This document shows positions 37,970-47,681 of a stretch of 59,726 bases of DNA, one piece after another; position 1 is the stretch's first letter, and each line of letters starts with the position of its first letter. Under the pieces are notes generated by a model. The model made no database searches. It was not told the origin of the DNA and was given only the letters and a program-made list of their open reading frames with translations. The position numbers and the translations under genes are program-made. Location of the stretch: the IMG/VR virus record IMGVR_UViG_3300009285_001239, positions 1 to 59,726 of that record, one strand, 5' to 3'. Origin of the DNA: a virus.

Positions 37970-39424
37970 TCAAAACCCCAAAATGTTATCACTGTCTAAA
38001 ACTCCGTAAACAGAATCATCCAGTATGAAATACTTTCCTATCGAGTAAGGTTTCACATCGAAAATTACCTGATGCTGTAACCCTCTATCCAAAACCACGG
38101 TGTGCTCAACCCCACGAACTAGATGATCGGTTCCAACAGAAGTCAGCGACTCAACTATATGGATAACCGCCGCCAAGTCAGTAGATAAGCAATCAGGAAA
38201 CTGATTACTAATTCCTACCCGCAGTTCCGGAAAAACATTTTTGTACTTAGCCAACAAAAAGTCAGCATGATCGCGCATAAACGGTAAGCTAGAAAACAAC
38301 TCAGACGTCAATGTGAAATCTTTTATTCCATAAACATTTTGTGAAGAGGTATCCTGTGTACCATAAGAAAGCATTGGCTTCTTCTGGGCACTATACCCAC
38401 GAAGCTGAAACTTCGTTGCATAAGCAGCGGTGGCTGTTCCATTCCACACACTACAGACCGCCGACCCACCAAAAAAAGTAACCTGTACTGAGCAGTTATT
38501 AGTTAAATCACTAGCCCCACTATTGGTAGTACTTCCAAACCAGTAATCTGTACTCGCTACCGGGGTCACCATTCCGGTAGCTGGAGCGCTCTCTGTGGGT
38601 ATATCCGGGTCAACATAGTTAAGTAAAAACCCAATACCAGAACTAGATGGTATAGTTACCGCTTCCTGTAGCTGACTTACTACCTGTAATGTACTAGCAC
38701 TTACCCTCGGCTCGACCGCCGCTACGATATTATTCCTCACTAGTTCATCAGTCAAAGAATAATCATACGAGTAAAAATCACCCACTAAACTCAACGTAGC
38801 GGTTCTACCCAAACCAAAGTATCTATTACGAAAAACAAACTGCCCGGCTCCATCCACGTACCCAAGATAGCTGCCAAACTTGATTATAGAATCTAATGCT
38901 TGGTTAGGTTGACGATCCTGAATCCAGTAAAAAGTAGCTGCCTCTGTAAGGTCAACTGCTTCTATAGTAGCCACATCTGTAGTTACTACTCCAGATAAAG
39001 ATAAGGTGGTAGCTACTAATGAACTGATTACTGTATCTGTAAATAGAGCACTTTTTATTCTTCTACGTTGCAGTACTGAAATAAGGTCATCAGCCTCAAG
39101 TACTGCTTGGCGCATACCAATCCTGGGATCCACACCAACACGATTGATATACCCCTGAAATAAATTATAACTACTTCCCGCATAAGTAGCAGTCATCTTT
39201 AGACGCTTATTCGTAGTCAACATCCCAAAATAAGGAGATGATGAATTTTGCGGGCTAAATCTTCCTGTCTCATTATCGAAACTAACTGTCGCTCGACCAG
39301 CACTAAAGTTATTATCGACATCCGCCAGAGCACGGGTAAAGGTAAATCCTAAACAATGAGAGGATACGTTGGTAAAACTGCCGGAAACAAACTCAATGGC
39401 AACGGTATAAACTGGATCAGCCAT
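37970..39424 (-). CDS. Tail hub/baseplate-type protein
   Basis: This 484-residue protein lies directly after the tape measure. It starts YTVAIEFVSGSFTNVSSHCL and has ATVSFDNETGRFSP, LFQGYINRVGVDP and a C-terminal KPYSIGKYFILDD then VYGVLDSDNILGF. The combination of a short N-terminal barrel, a hub-like middle and its position fits distal-tail or hub proteins of siphoviruses. The ATG at 39424 is preferred over a GTG at 39433. Exact role not certain. Confidence 0.75.
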   Translation of the reverse strand: MADPVYTVAIEFVSGSFTNVSSHCLGFTFTRALADVDNNFSAGRATVSFDNETGRFSPQNSSSPYFGMLTTNKRLKMTATYAGSSYNLFQGYINRVGVDPRIGMRQAVLEADDLISVLQRRRIKSALFTDTVISSLVATTLSLSGVVTTDVATIEAVDLTEAATFYWIQDRQPNQALDSIIKFGSYLGYVDGAGQFVFRNRYFGLGRTATLSLVGDFYSYDYSLTDELVRNNIVAAVEPRVSASTLQVVSQLQEAVTIPSSSGIGFLLNYVDPDIPTESAPATGMVTPVASTDYWFGSTTNSGASDLTNNCSVQVTFFGGSAVCSVWNGTATAAYATKFQLRGYSAQKKPMLSYGTQDTSSQNVYGIKDFTLTSELFSSLPFMRDHADFLLAKYKNVFPELRVGISNQFPDCLSTDLAAVIHIVESLTSVGTDHLVRGVEHTVVLDRGLQHQVIFDVKPYSIGKYFILDDSVYGVLDSDNILGF

Positions 39425-41513
39425 AGCGACCACTTTCTCGCTGTATGACTCGCATCATACTTCTAGTAAATTGAGTCATACCAATATCATTCAATACCAA
39501 CGGCCCCTGAACCTGAACCACCATACCTCCAGATCCACCAACTGCAGAACCATTCAATGGAGTTACTCTAATACGCTCTGCCCCCGCCTCACCCACACGA
39601 ATCATGGTGGGTCGAGTAACAATCTGCTCGCCTCCGTGTTGCATCCCTCCTAATGTGGCACCAATACCTCCTCCCGCCATTGCCGATTGCATAATCACTA
39701 GCGAACTTCCTCCAGAAGCAAAAGCAAGAGCTGCTCCAGCGATCATACCTACCAAACCAAGACCTTTCGATCTGCTAGACCCACTAGATAGGGCAGTTAA
39801 AAAAGCAGCGAATCCTACTAGTGCCCCGGCCGCCTGAAGCGAAGCCATAGTCGTCTGACTCATAGCTCCAGATGTTCCTGCTGCTGTACTTCCTACTTGC
39901 TGCATCCCAGCAGACGCTTGATTAGCCGCTAAAGAAGCATCTGTAGCACTTAATGCTAATTGATCTGTTGCTTGTGCCGCTTGTTTAGTTCCGCCAGCCG
40001 GCGTTCCTCCCGCCGTAACTTTTCCCCCTCCAAAAAGACCACCTAACCCTTCTAGTAAACCACCGATCGGTGTTCCCGGACCAGCTATGATTGGAAAGAT
40101 TTTACCGGCAACCGCTTTAGCTAACTCAGCCATAATAGCTTTACCAATACCTCGAAACAGATCGGTGATACCATCTCCGAAACCTTTAGCTCCAGTAAAA
40201 ATATCCTCAAACGTCTGAGTCCACACCCCATAAACACTTTTGGTGGCATCCAACGAACTGAATTTGGCATCCTTAGATACCTGGCGCCAAAACTCTTCCG
40301 TTTCAGAACGAAGTCTACTTAACTCTTCCCTAATCTTTTTATGTACCAATACCCCAGTATCTTTGGTCAGGTCAAGACTGGCATCTAGGCTTTTTAAAGC
40401 GACTATATACTCATCTGTAGATAATGCAGTGAACTTTAACTGCTCTACCTGTTTGGAAAAGGCCTGCTCACTAGTATCAGCAATCTTACCAGTAAGCCTG
40501 AGTCGCTCTTGTGCGTTTTTTCCCACCTCTGCCCTTTCTTTTTCCAGTAAAGAAATTCTTTGAGCATATGTTATCTTACCAATACGTAACTCATAATCAG
40601 CGGTAGCTTCTTCCAACGCCCTGCGCTTTTCATTACCTCCTAAGTAAGAATTGTATATAGTAGTAGCTGCGTCTGATGCCGCTTTCTTAGTTGTTTCATA
40701 CATCCCCATAGCAGCAGTTCCAACGCGCTTAGCACCCGATACCATCAGATCAGTACCAGCCTTCATCATTGGATTATCAAAGGCCTCTTTTACCGCCACC
40801 GCTACCGGTTTAAAAGCATCAGCTAATTGCTGCCCACCACCTTTGAACTCAGCCCAACCCTGCTTAACTCCTTCCGAATCTCCAGAAAAAGCACTGGTTA
40901 GGATTTTACCCAATCCTTTTGCCGAAGATACTAACCCATCCCAAACTCCTTGCAAGAAAGTCACTACTCCCTGCCAACTAGGCATCAACTTGGAAACATC
41001 CACATCCAGCATCCCGATAATGATATTTCCTAAACCATGAGCAATTTCACCCAGCCCTGACCAGATTTCTTTTAAGTATTTCCCGATTGACCCCCACACC
41101 ACTGACGCAGCTGCCTTTACCTTATCCCAGTTGGCAATCAAAGCCACACCAATAGCAATTGCCGCCACTATAGCCCCCACAAACCCACCTACGAGAGTTA
41201 CAGTTAGCTTAACTGCCCCCATCAAGACACGAGTAGCTTGTGCTACTGCCGTCAAACTAATAGCTACCGCTTCTAGCTTCCCTTGCAGTTCGGAGTTGTT
41301 TCTGGCGAAGAGCGACATCAGTGCTGCCATACCAGCTACTGTCTGGGTAACATCACGGATAATCATCCGAAACTCAGTGAAAGCTTTAGTCGAACTTTGT
41401 GCTGCTTTTGCGGTAGCTGTTGAAGCTGTCGCTGCCTGCTGCCCTAACGCAGCCAACCCAGACGCCGCTTCCTGAGCGCCTTGTAACTTGGTGGTAAGAG
41501 TGACCCCAGCCAT
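39417..41513 (-). CDS. Tail tape-measure protein
   Basis: This 698-residue protein has Ala-rich helices at the start (AAQSSTKAFTEFRMIIRDV), hydrophobic segments around 100-125 (VTLVGGFVGAIVAAIAIGV), Trp-containing repeats (VWGSIGKYLKEIWSGLGEI), a helical middle and Gly/Ala-rich C-terminal stretches. It ends near TMIRVGEAGAERI, a motif common at tape-measure C-termini. At about 0.15 nm per residue it predicts a tail of roughly 100 nm. Confidence 0.9.
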   Translation of the reverse strand: MAGVTLTTKLQGAQEAASGLAALGQQAATASTATAKAAQSSTKAFTEFRMIIRDVTQTVAGMAALMSLFARNNSELQGKLEAVAISLTAVAQATRVLMGAVKLTVTLVGGFVGAIVAAIAIGVALIANWDKVKAAASVVWGSIGKYLKEIWSGLGEIAHGLGNIIIGMLDVDVSKLMPSWQGVVTFLQGVWDGLVSSAKGLGKILTSAFSGDSEGVKQGWAEFKGGGQQLADAFKPVAVAVKEAFDNPMMKAGTDLMVSGAKRVGTAAMGMYETTKKAASDAATTIYNSYLGGNEKRRALEEATADYELRIGKITYAQRISLLEKERAEVGKNAQERLRLTGKIADTSEQAFSKQVEQLKFTALSTDEYIVALKSLDASLDLTKDTGVLVHKKIREELSRLRSETEEFWRQVSKDAKFSSLDATKSVYGVWTQTFEDIFTGAKGFGDGITDLFRGIGKAIMAELAKAVAGKIFPIIAGPGTPIGGLLEGLGGLFGGGKVTAGGTPAGGTKQAAQATDQLALSATDASLAANQASAGMQQVGSTAAGTSGAMSQTTMASLQAAGALVGFAAFLTALSSGSSRSKGLGLVGMIAGAALAFASGGSSLVIMQSAMAGGGIGATLGGMQHGGEQIVTRPTMIRVGEAGAERIRVTPLNGSAVGGSGGMVVQVQGPLVLNDIGMTQFTRSMMRVIQRESGRYG

Positions 41514-41515
41514 AC

Positions 41516-41716
41516 TCAGATCCGGTTATGATACTGGCGAGCTTCGTTCCAGGTTTCCAGAGTTTCTCCTCTGGCTGAAACAGTCGCCACAACACTAGCC
41601 CAACCATCTGCAGAAAGTACAGTAGAGAACTTAGTCTGGTTCTGTTCTTTAACTAATACCCGAACCGAGCCATCTGCTTGACGTTCAAAAAATAAACCGT
41701 CCCTAGCATGAAACAT
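41516..41716 (-). CDS. Small conserved tail-region protein (66 aa)
   Basis: It begins MFHARDGLFFERQADGSVRV and continues KFSTVLSADGWASVVATVSA, ending in a charged helix. I recall similar small proteins next to tape-measure genes of siphoviruses, with the same ARDGL-FERQ-DGSV start. Function unknown. GAGGG lies 7 nt before the ATG. Confidence 0.78.
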   Translation of the reverse strand: MFHARDGLFFERQADGSVRVLVKEQNQTKFSTVLSADGWASVVATVSARGETLETWNEARQYHNRI

Positions 41717-41733
41717 AATGCAGCCCTCTACTA

Positions 41734-41874
41734 CTACCGTGGTGCTGTGTTTCGTTTTTCTAGTTGTATCAACTCTACCAAGTAATCTATTTCCTGTGGT
41801 GTCAACTCAGCTACCTCATCCTGCGTCCAACCATACGCCGCTCCCAATACATGGACGGCGTCTAAGAAGGGCGG
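41734..41874 (-). CDS. Frame -1 extension of the tail assembly chaperone
   Basis: In the -1 frame relative to 41862-42170, an open stretch encodes FLDAVHVLGAAYGWTQDEV then LTPQEIDYLVELIQLEKR. It has protein-like composition but no ATG or ribosome site, and begins just before the chaperone stop. Tail chaperone genes of siphoviruses commonly make such a longer product by -1 frameshifting. The overlap sequence C-CCT-TCT-TAG allows Pro-tRNA slippage onto CCC but is not a classical heptamer. The exact slip site is not established. Confidence 0.6.
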   Translation of the reverse strand, partial: PPFLDAVHVLGAAYGWTQDEVAELTPQEIDYLVELIQLEKRNTAPR

Positions 41875-42170
41875 TCAAGTGCCTGGTGCCCCGCTTTTCG
41901 ACTAAGCGCCTTGATAAGAGCCAACAAGTTAGGATCTTCCATCTCCAGCTCGTCAACGTCGGCTTGAGTAATGGTTGGATCAGCCTTCTGAACCACATAA
42001 GCCAACATTGCCGCCATCGAATCCACATCCCCCGATTCAACATCCTTTGCCAGAATTCCCTGCTTCTTCAGAGCCTTCCAGTCCTTGATCTTCAAAGGTA
42101 TATGGTTGGTAAAATCCAATACCCGTCCGCACAAGGTTATCGCACTGGCTTTGATCTCAGTCTCTACCAC
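41862..42170 (-). CDS. Tail assembly chaperone, short form (102 aa)
   Basis: A helical protein between tail tube and tape measure, the standard place for lambda G-type chaperones. It has EIKASAITLCGRVLDFTNHI and an acidic middle, QADVDELEMEDPNLLALI. The start is a GTG 6 nt after GGAGG. A -1 shifted extension follows (41734-41874). Confidence 0.7.
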   Translation of the reverse strand: MVETEIKASAITLCGRVLDFTNHIPLKIKDWKALKKQGILAKDVESGDVDSMAAMLAYVVQKADPTITQADVDELEMEDPNLLALIKALSRKAGHQALDRPS

Positions 42171-42185
42171 ATCCCACCTCCAAAC

Positions 42186-43142
42186 TTAGTAGTTAGACTT
42201 CGTATTGAACAACGACACCTTTACCGCTTGAGCGCTACCTGAATGATAGCGGGCCATTGCTTCGAACTGCACCGTCAACCGCTCACGCCCAGGCATACCC
42301 GTCGGAAAAGTTTTGTAAACCACGCGGGGCATATCTACCTTCATAGAAAAGCTATTGGCCCGGGTAAAGTTAACAACAAAGGCTTGCTCCGTCTGGTTGA
42401 CAAAATTGGTATACTCCGTCAGGTTATCGAAGCCAATGGTACCAGTCAAGTTAAGCACCTGCGGAGCCGTCCGCATAAGCTTGGCTGGGTATACCGAAGA
42501 GTTCAACCGGGCGATTCCTTCCACCCCTACATTAAAGTCCAACGACAATGCTTCCAGTAAAGCATTACCCGCCCCACCAATCGAGATAGAACAAGTATCA
42601 AAAGCAAAGGGAAAGGTTGGTGAGGTTGGGAAGGTAGGGCTACTCTTAGCAATCACACTGACCGCTCGTGCTACCATGTGCGCCGTACAACGAAGATCTT
42701 GGTTCGGCTGCACCGCCATCGTAAACCTCGATACCGCTCCACCGGTATACTGAAACGCACTAGTCACATCTCGAAAAATCTCGAACGTATACGGAGGAAT
42801 CGGACTATCCGTCGAAAAGTCCGTGAGTGCAAAAGTGAAGTCGTTTTGGTACAAAAATCCAGACAGCACTGTACTGCCAGACATCGTACCCAACACCGAC
42901 CGCAAAAAGAAGCCCAACGGGATCGGGTGCCCAGGAAAGACAATATCTCCTTCTGCTCGAAGGATCCCGGACATATCATCAGCCATATACATACGCCCAC
43001 CGATAATATTCTTCACGTCAAACCGATCAATCGCCAGTGTTAGATTCTCACTATATGCTTCTAGAAAGTCTGTCGCCGCGACTGCGGTTCCCCACACTGT
43101 TTCTTTGGCTAATCCAATATGCCCTGCAAAACCGTACGACAT
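42186..43142 (-). CDS. Major tail tube protein
   Basis: This 318-residue protein begins GFAGHIGLAKETVWGTAVAA, the usual start of a tail-tube family, with EALSLDFNVGVEGIARLNSS and LTVQFEAMARYHSG near the end. It is beta-rich throughout. It precedes the chaperone and tape measure. Its leader holds an AGGCGT/ACGCCT hairpin (about 43153-43186) just before AAGGAGG. No sheath protein is adjacent, supporting a non-contractile tail. Confidence 0.85.
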   Translation of the reverse strand: MSYGFAGHIGLAKETVWGTAVAATDFLEAYSENLTLAIDRFDVKNIIGGRMYMADDMSGILRAEGDIVFPGHPIPLGFFLRSVLGTMSGSTVLSGFLYQNDFTFALTDFSTDSPIPPYTFEIFRDVTSAFQYTGGAVSRFTMAVQPNQDLRCTAHMVARAVSVIAKSSPTFPTSPTFPFAFDTCSISIGGAGNALLEALSLDFNVGVEGIARLNSSVYPAKLMRTAPQVLNLTGTIGFDNLTEYTNFVNQTEQAFVVNFTRANSFSMKVDMPRVVYKTFPTGMPGRERLTVQFEAMARYHSGSAQAVKVSLFNTKSNY

Positions 43143-43186
43143 AATACCTCCTTAGGCGTAATTTGCCTTCATTGATACTCGACGCC

Positions 43187-43639
43187 TTAAACAGTAGTAG
43201 CTTTTACGTCTGCTACCAGTACCACTTCACCACCACTCATGAACCCAGTATTACCCGGAATCCGTCCAGAGGGCATTTCTCCGCCCTCCAACCACGAAGT
43301 CGATACGTTATTAGTTATTGTTCTATTCTTCATCAAAGCCACCTCTACTTTACCTAGTATGTCGTCCCGCTTGTGGATGGCCTCTTCAATCGACTCCAAC
43401 GTAAACGCCCAACACCAAATACTAAACCGACACAGCATCCGGGTACTGATTCCTGCCCCGATACCCTGCATATCTGCCGGGGCATCACGCCGGTCTAAAT
43501 AAATTCCGACCCACGGTGCTGCCTCTGCCCCAAACATCAGCTCTGCCTCTACGGTAACTGTAGTGCCAGTTAAAGTAGCATCGGCTTGCAACAACGTCTG
43601 CAAAGCTTTCTCAATAGCATAATAATCAACTCTAGCCAC
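43187..43639 (-). CDS. Tail terminator-like protein (150 aa)
   Basis: It starts VDYYAIEKALQTLLQADATL and has EAAPWVGIYLDRRDAPAD and SIEEAIHKRDDILGKVEVAL. Size, alpha/beta layout and position just before the tail-tube gene fit the gpU-type terminator that caps the tail. It overlaps the upstream gene by 8 nt. The assignment rests mainly on position. Confidence 0.7.
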   Translation of the reverse strand: MARVDYYAIEKALQTLLQADATLTGTTVTVEAELMFGAEAAPWVGIYLDRRDAPADMQGIGAGISTRMLCRFSIWCWAFTLESIEEAIHKRDDILGKVEVALMKNRTITNNVSTSWLEGGEMPSGRIPGNTGFMSGGEVVLVADVKATTV

Positions 43640-44183
43640 CAGAGCTCTCTGCCTTTGCTAACTGCACTGCCCGATCAATATAGGCCTGCACTATTTGCTC
43701 AGCCATCAACTGCGCAGCCTGCAGTGATGGTAACAACGGGCGTGACGGTAATCCCGGATGATGCACCTCTCGTCGCATAATCTGACCACTCATTGTCCAA
43801 AACCGCAACGCCTTTCCATGCACTGGGCGAATAATATATGGGCGCGTACCAAAATGGTGGTACGCAGCATAGGGGTTTTCCGTACCCACTATAACTGCAT
43901 CCGAACCAATCACCTTCATCCCCGCCGAACCAAACGATACGAACGACTGACGCATCAGCGGGAAAATATCCTTTCCGGCCTGCTTGGGATCAGACCGAGA
44001 GTTAGGCCGTAACTTAGCCCATGGTTTCTCGATACCCTTCGCCTTGAAGTTTTGATCTATCCAGTAAAGATAACGCATACCAATCAATTTAAGTATTGCC
44101 ACAGGGTTGATCGCCCGTCGGACTCGCGCTAACTCTTTTTGCGCTTCCGTAGTATCCAACTCTATGACCAAACCAACACCCAT
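43632..44183 (-). CDS. Phage virion morphogenesis protein (Mu gpG-like)
   Basis: This 183-residue protein has TTEAQKELARVRRAINPVAI, WIDQNFKAKGIEKPWAKLRP, ENPYAAYHHFGTRPYIIRPV and HHPGLPSRPLLP. These are the marks of the phage virion morphogenesis/tail-completion family (Mu gpG, P2 gpS). The family acts at the head-tail joint. AAGGAG lies before the ATG. Confidence 0.85.
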   Translation of the reverse strand: MGVGLVIELDTTEAQKELARVRRAINPVAILKLIGMRYLYWIDQNFKAKGIEKPWAKLRPNSRSDPKQAGKDIFPLMRQSFVSFGSAGMKVIGSDAVIVGTENPYAAYHHFGTRPYIIRPVHGKALRFWTMSGQIMRREVHHPGLPSRPLLPSLQAAQLMAEQIVQAYIDRAVQLAKAESSGG

Positions 44184-44185
44184 GG

Positions 44186-44677
44186 TTAACTCCTTGTTGC
44201 GTCAATGTCGTCAAGCATACTAGGATCTTGAATCATATCTTCCCATGCCCCATCGTGCATAGTAGGATAACGATCCTGCTTATCAGACCAGACATCTGCC
44301 ACGTCACTCCGACCTTGCACTATCTGCCCACTACTATCCACCAGAGCTACCTTTCCAGAAGCGATCTCATTCAGTAAGTCAATGGCCGACTTGAACCTGT
44401 CCGGCCATACTGAATCATTAATCTTCTCTTGCGTAAAAATACGCTTAGTCAATATCTCGTATAACGAGATATCTATCGCCAACGTTTGTACAACTGGCGG
44501 AGCATCAGAAAACGGAACTTGATAAAGCTTGGCTAACTTGGAGTCAATCAGAGCTTGCGCTCCCTGAATGAAAAAAGCCAACGTTGCTGACGTAATGGTT
44601 GATACCGAACCAATCGCCGGAACCGTCATAGTCAGATCCCCCACCACACAATAACTCACCGGTAGTGTAATAGGCAT
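44186..44677 (-). CDS. Head-tail connector (DUF1320, Mu gp36-like)
   Basis: This 163-residue helical protein has TLAFFIQGAQALIDSKLAKL, VVQTLAIDISLYEILTKRIF and YKSAIDLLNEIASGKVAL-type segments, the order seen in Mu gp36-like connectors. The C-terminus is acidic. AAAGGAGG precedes the ATG. It starts the joint-and-tail block. Confidence 0.8.
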   Translation of the reverse strand: MPITLPVSYCVVGDLTMTVPAIGSVSTITSATLAFFIQGAQALIDSKLAKLYQVPFSDAPPVVQTLAIDISLYEILTKRIFTQEKINDSVWPDRFKSAIDLLNEIASGKVALVDSSGQIVQGRSDVADVWSDKQDRYPTMHDGAWEDMIQDPSMLDDIDATRS

Positions 44678-44692
44678 CTGACTACCTCCTTT

Positions 44693-47587
44693 CTACCAAA
44701 CCTGGCCTACTGGAAACTGGGCCAACTTTTCCTTCGTACGCGCTAGGATCTCTACTTCTGCATCCTCGTTAGAAGCAAACCGATACACTGACGTACCATT
44801 TACCTGCGCTTTATCCTTAGAGGCCGCCATCTGAAATGCCACCTCTATACCTTTACCCAACATCGTGACTGCCTGCGAATAATACTGCAACGAGTCAATA
44901 TGTGCGTAGTGCGGCTTACCCAAGAAATACTTACGATACAGTGAGATCGTCTCGTCACAGCGATGCTTGATCTCGTCGGTTACTTTACCTCCATTCTGCT
45001 GGAGCTCATACATGGATAATAACATATTATCCCGCATAATGAAATGCTTCTGGAGGATTCGATCCGGGTACTTCTCGATATCTTTTTTCAGTAATGGATA
45101 GTTACGCTCAAACCGCTTCCGACGAATATCCTCAACCAGATAACCCAGATGAGCAATATGCGCGTCAGATATAACTATAGTACTACCCGGACCCTCATTC
45201 AATACTTTTTCCGGGTGCTCATGGATCATACCAAACCAACGCAAGCCCCGACCATTACGAAATAACCGTACTGGCATATCTGGGTCAAAGTGAGTATCTA
45301 CAGCAAAGTGGTGCTGGCGAATGGAATACCCATCATGGCAATTCCACCGTAGGTACTTGTGAATATACCTGGCTCCCAGTAACTTCTCGTCAGTATCCAA
45401 CCACAAAATCCAATCCATGGTGCAGTGCTGGAGCCCCTCATTACGGGGAGTTTCAAATCCAGCTTGCTTAGGATCGCTACCTTTGACTAACTTAGCTCCA
45501 TAGCTAATAGCTATAGCCTGTGCTTCTGCAGACAAACCACAGTCCACTATAATCAACTCATCCTGCACATCTACCAACGCTTCTAAGCACCACCGTAAGG
45601 TTTGCTCACTGCCCGGTCCGGCTATCATGTTGACCGACACTGTTTCCCGAGGCCGCACTAACGATACCTTACGAACCATATCAATAGGATTGCAGTCAGT
45701 CCCATCTACCTGATACTCAATCCAGAACCAACCTTGTGGATCACCAGTCACCTCACTGATAAAAGCGGGCTGCGTACTAAGTGATAGTTTTGGCTTACCT
45801 CGAAACATATCCCGAAGATCGTGCATATCGAACTCCCAGATATGGGCACGATATGGGCTGGTGCGATAACTTGCATATTCCCACGGGCCATAAGGAACTG
45901 TGGCTAAAAACCAACCGCTTGGCTTTACATACCGCTGTAACTCTGTTGCTAAAACCCACGGCTCTGGAACATGCTCAAGGATCTCAAAGGCGAATACCGC
46001 ATCAGCTTTTTCGTAGTTAAGAGCAGTAAACTCAGTAGAACTGTAAAATAATACGTTATCCGGGTACTTAGCATTTTTGACTTTGTTTCGTTGTGCCCGG
46101 TCAAGAATACTTGCATCCAAATCCACACCAATGACTTTAAGATCTGGGCGCAGATTACTCAATTCAATAGTAAAGGCACCATGAGCACACCCGTAGTCAA
46201 TCAGAGTCTTTACTTCTAGATGCTGTAATAACCACATCCGCACTTCTTGAAAACGAGGAGCTTCCCCAGCAATTAAACCGTAGTACTCATCTTGCCGCTC
46301 AGTGCCGACCTCTTGGTACTGCTCAGCATAAATCTTCTGATACTGGCCTTCGTAATCCCCCGTATCCACAAACCCCCACTGCTTAGTCAACTCAGTCTGC
46401 ACGCTTTCTAACTGATGCTGTTTAGCCAGTTCTCGTGCCACCATGATATTTGAATGACGCATAAAATGCCGAGCCCTAGTTTCAGGGGTGCCTTTTCTAG
46501 CAGAAAGCTCCTTAAAGAACATATCTGACCACTGCTGCGCCACCGCCGCCCAATCAAGAGTGGCTGCCTTTTCCAAACCAGCTATCGACGCCGCTTTCCA
46601 TAACTGGTCATTTTGCACATACGAAAGCACCGCTTGACTAAATAGTTCTGCATAGGAATCTTCCCAAGGAGATCCAGGAATAAGCACGCCTGCTCCAAAA
46701 GCAATTGTTTCCCGTAGCGCTCCACGATCCGTAGTGACAATAGGAAGCCCAGCCGCTTGTGCTTCCATTGCCGAAATACAACTAATTTCAGCAAAGTCCT
46801 CGTTAATCTGCGATGGTGTTGGGTACACATACACACCGCAGCTTTTATAAAGCTTGACCAAATCTGCTTTATTTAATTCCCCATGCCACACGACCGAAGG
46901 TCCATAGCGTTTCATAAGAGAATCTAAAGCTTGGTAAAATCCAGCTAAATGCTCTACTGGATTCTTATACGAGCAAAGATGTAATGTGATCCCAGGCTCC
47001 TGCTTCAAGAGCTTGGGTAAAATTCGTTCCAGTAGATTATCTAATCCTCGCTCTGGGCGGGCAGCATAAACCAATGCTTTACGATCACGAATAGCAGTAC
47101 CGGCTTGCGTATTGAATAGTTCGCAATCAATACCATTACGCGTAATAAATAGAGTATCATCTGATAAGCCATACGTCTGCTTATACTGCTCTCGCATGAA
47201 CTCAGATAACACCACTATCTTATCTGTATTCCACAACACCCCACGAATAGTGCTAACCTGTCTACCTAAAGCTAGGTCGTGGCACCACAGAATATTCAAC
47301 TTGGAAGCGTGTCGACGAGCAAAGGTTTCTGGGATTCGTTGTACGATAGCCACATCATGGGGGTTCATACGCTGGTGAAGCTCATACTCAGCTATCGAGC
47401 GATAAACTACCCCCTCAAATCTTCCAGGAGCTCCATTAGAGAATACAGTTACATAATGTCCCAATTTAGCCAGCTCCTTTGCTAAGTAATACCCAGCAGT
47501 TTCGGAACCTCCTAAACTTTGCTGGGTAGCGGTTTCACCATTAAATGGTAAACCAGGAACATACAAACTTATATCTAATTTCTGCAT
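44693..47587 (-). CDS. Glycosyltransferase - methyltransferase - glycosyltransferase fusion
   Basis: This 964-residue protein has three enzyme domains. Residues 1-380 are GT4-like (QQSLGGSETAGYYLAKELAK, AARPERGLDNLLERI, ISCISAMEAQAAGLPIV). Residues 430-640 are a SAM methyltransferase with TLIDYGCAHGAFTIELS near 464 and VIGVDLDASIL. Residues 650-870 are GT2-like with ELIIVDCGLSAEAQAIAI, PRNEGLQHCTMDWILWLDTD (a DxD motif) and RLFRNGRGLRWFG. The C-terminus is helical. Embedded among virion genes, it may modify virion proteins or host glycans. The acceptor is unknown. Confidence 0.9.
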   Translation of the reverse strand: MQKLDISLYVPGLPFNGETATQQSLGGSETAGYYLAKELAKLGHYVTVFSNGAPGRFEGVVYRSIAEYELHQRMNPHDVAIVQRIPETFARRHASKLNILWCHDLALGRQVSTIRGVLWNTDKIVVLSEFMREQYKQTYGLSDDTLFITRNGIDCELFNTQAGTAIRDRKALVYAARPERGLDNLLERILPKLLKQEPGITLHLCSYKNPVEHLAGFYQALDSLMKRYGPSVVWHGELNKADLVKLYKSCGVYVYPTPSQINEDFAEISCISAMEAQAAGLPIVTTDRGALRETIAFGAGVLIPGSPWEDSYAELFSQAVLSYVQNDQLWKAASIAGLEKAATLDWAAVAQQWSDMFFKELSARKGTPETRARHFMRHSNIMVARELAKQHQLESVQTELTKQWGFVDTGDYEGQYQKIYAEQYQEVGTERQDEYYGLIAGEAPRFQEVRMWLLQHLEVKTLIDYGCAHGAFTIELSNLRPDLKVIGVDLDASILDRAQRNKVKNAKYPDNVLFYSSTEFTALNYEKADAVFAFEILEHVPEPWVLATELQRYVKPSGWFLATVPYGPWEYASYRTSPYRAHIWEFDMHDLRDMFRGKPKLSLSTQPAFISEVTGDPQGWFWIEYQVDGTDCNPIDMVRKVSLVRPRETVSVNMIAGPGSEQTLRWCLEALVDVQDELIIVDCGLSAEAQAIAISYGAKLVKGSDPKQAGFETPRNEGLQHCTMDWILWLDTDEKLLGARYIHKYLRWNCHDGYSIRQHHFAVDTHFDPDMPVRLFRNGRGLRWFGMIHEHPEKVLNEGPGSTIVISDAHIAHLGYLVEDIRRKRFERNYPLLKKDIEKYPDRILQKHFIMRDNMLLSMYELQQNGGKVTDEIKHRCDETISLYRKYFLGKPHYAHIDSLQYYSQAVTMLGKGIEVAFQMAASKDKAQVNGTSVYRFASNEDAEVEILARTKEKLAQFPVGQVW

Positions 47588-47681
47588 CTTAAAAGGTGCT
47601 CCTGAAATTAAATTTTCCGGTCACGCCGGCCGGTAGGCTGGTTCGGTCATTGCAAGCAACCTTTTTCGTACAGGATGGACA

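Noticed and set aside
41816-42043. 75-codon frame overlapping the tail chaperone
   Set aside because: It is Trp/Arg-rich, lies in the +1 frame and does not match chaperone extensions; the -1 frame extension is the protein-like one.
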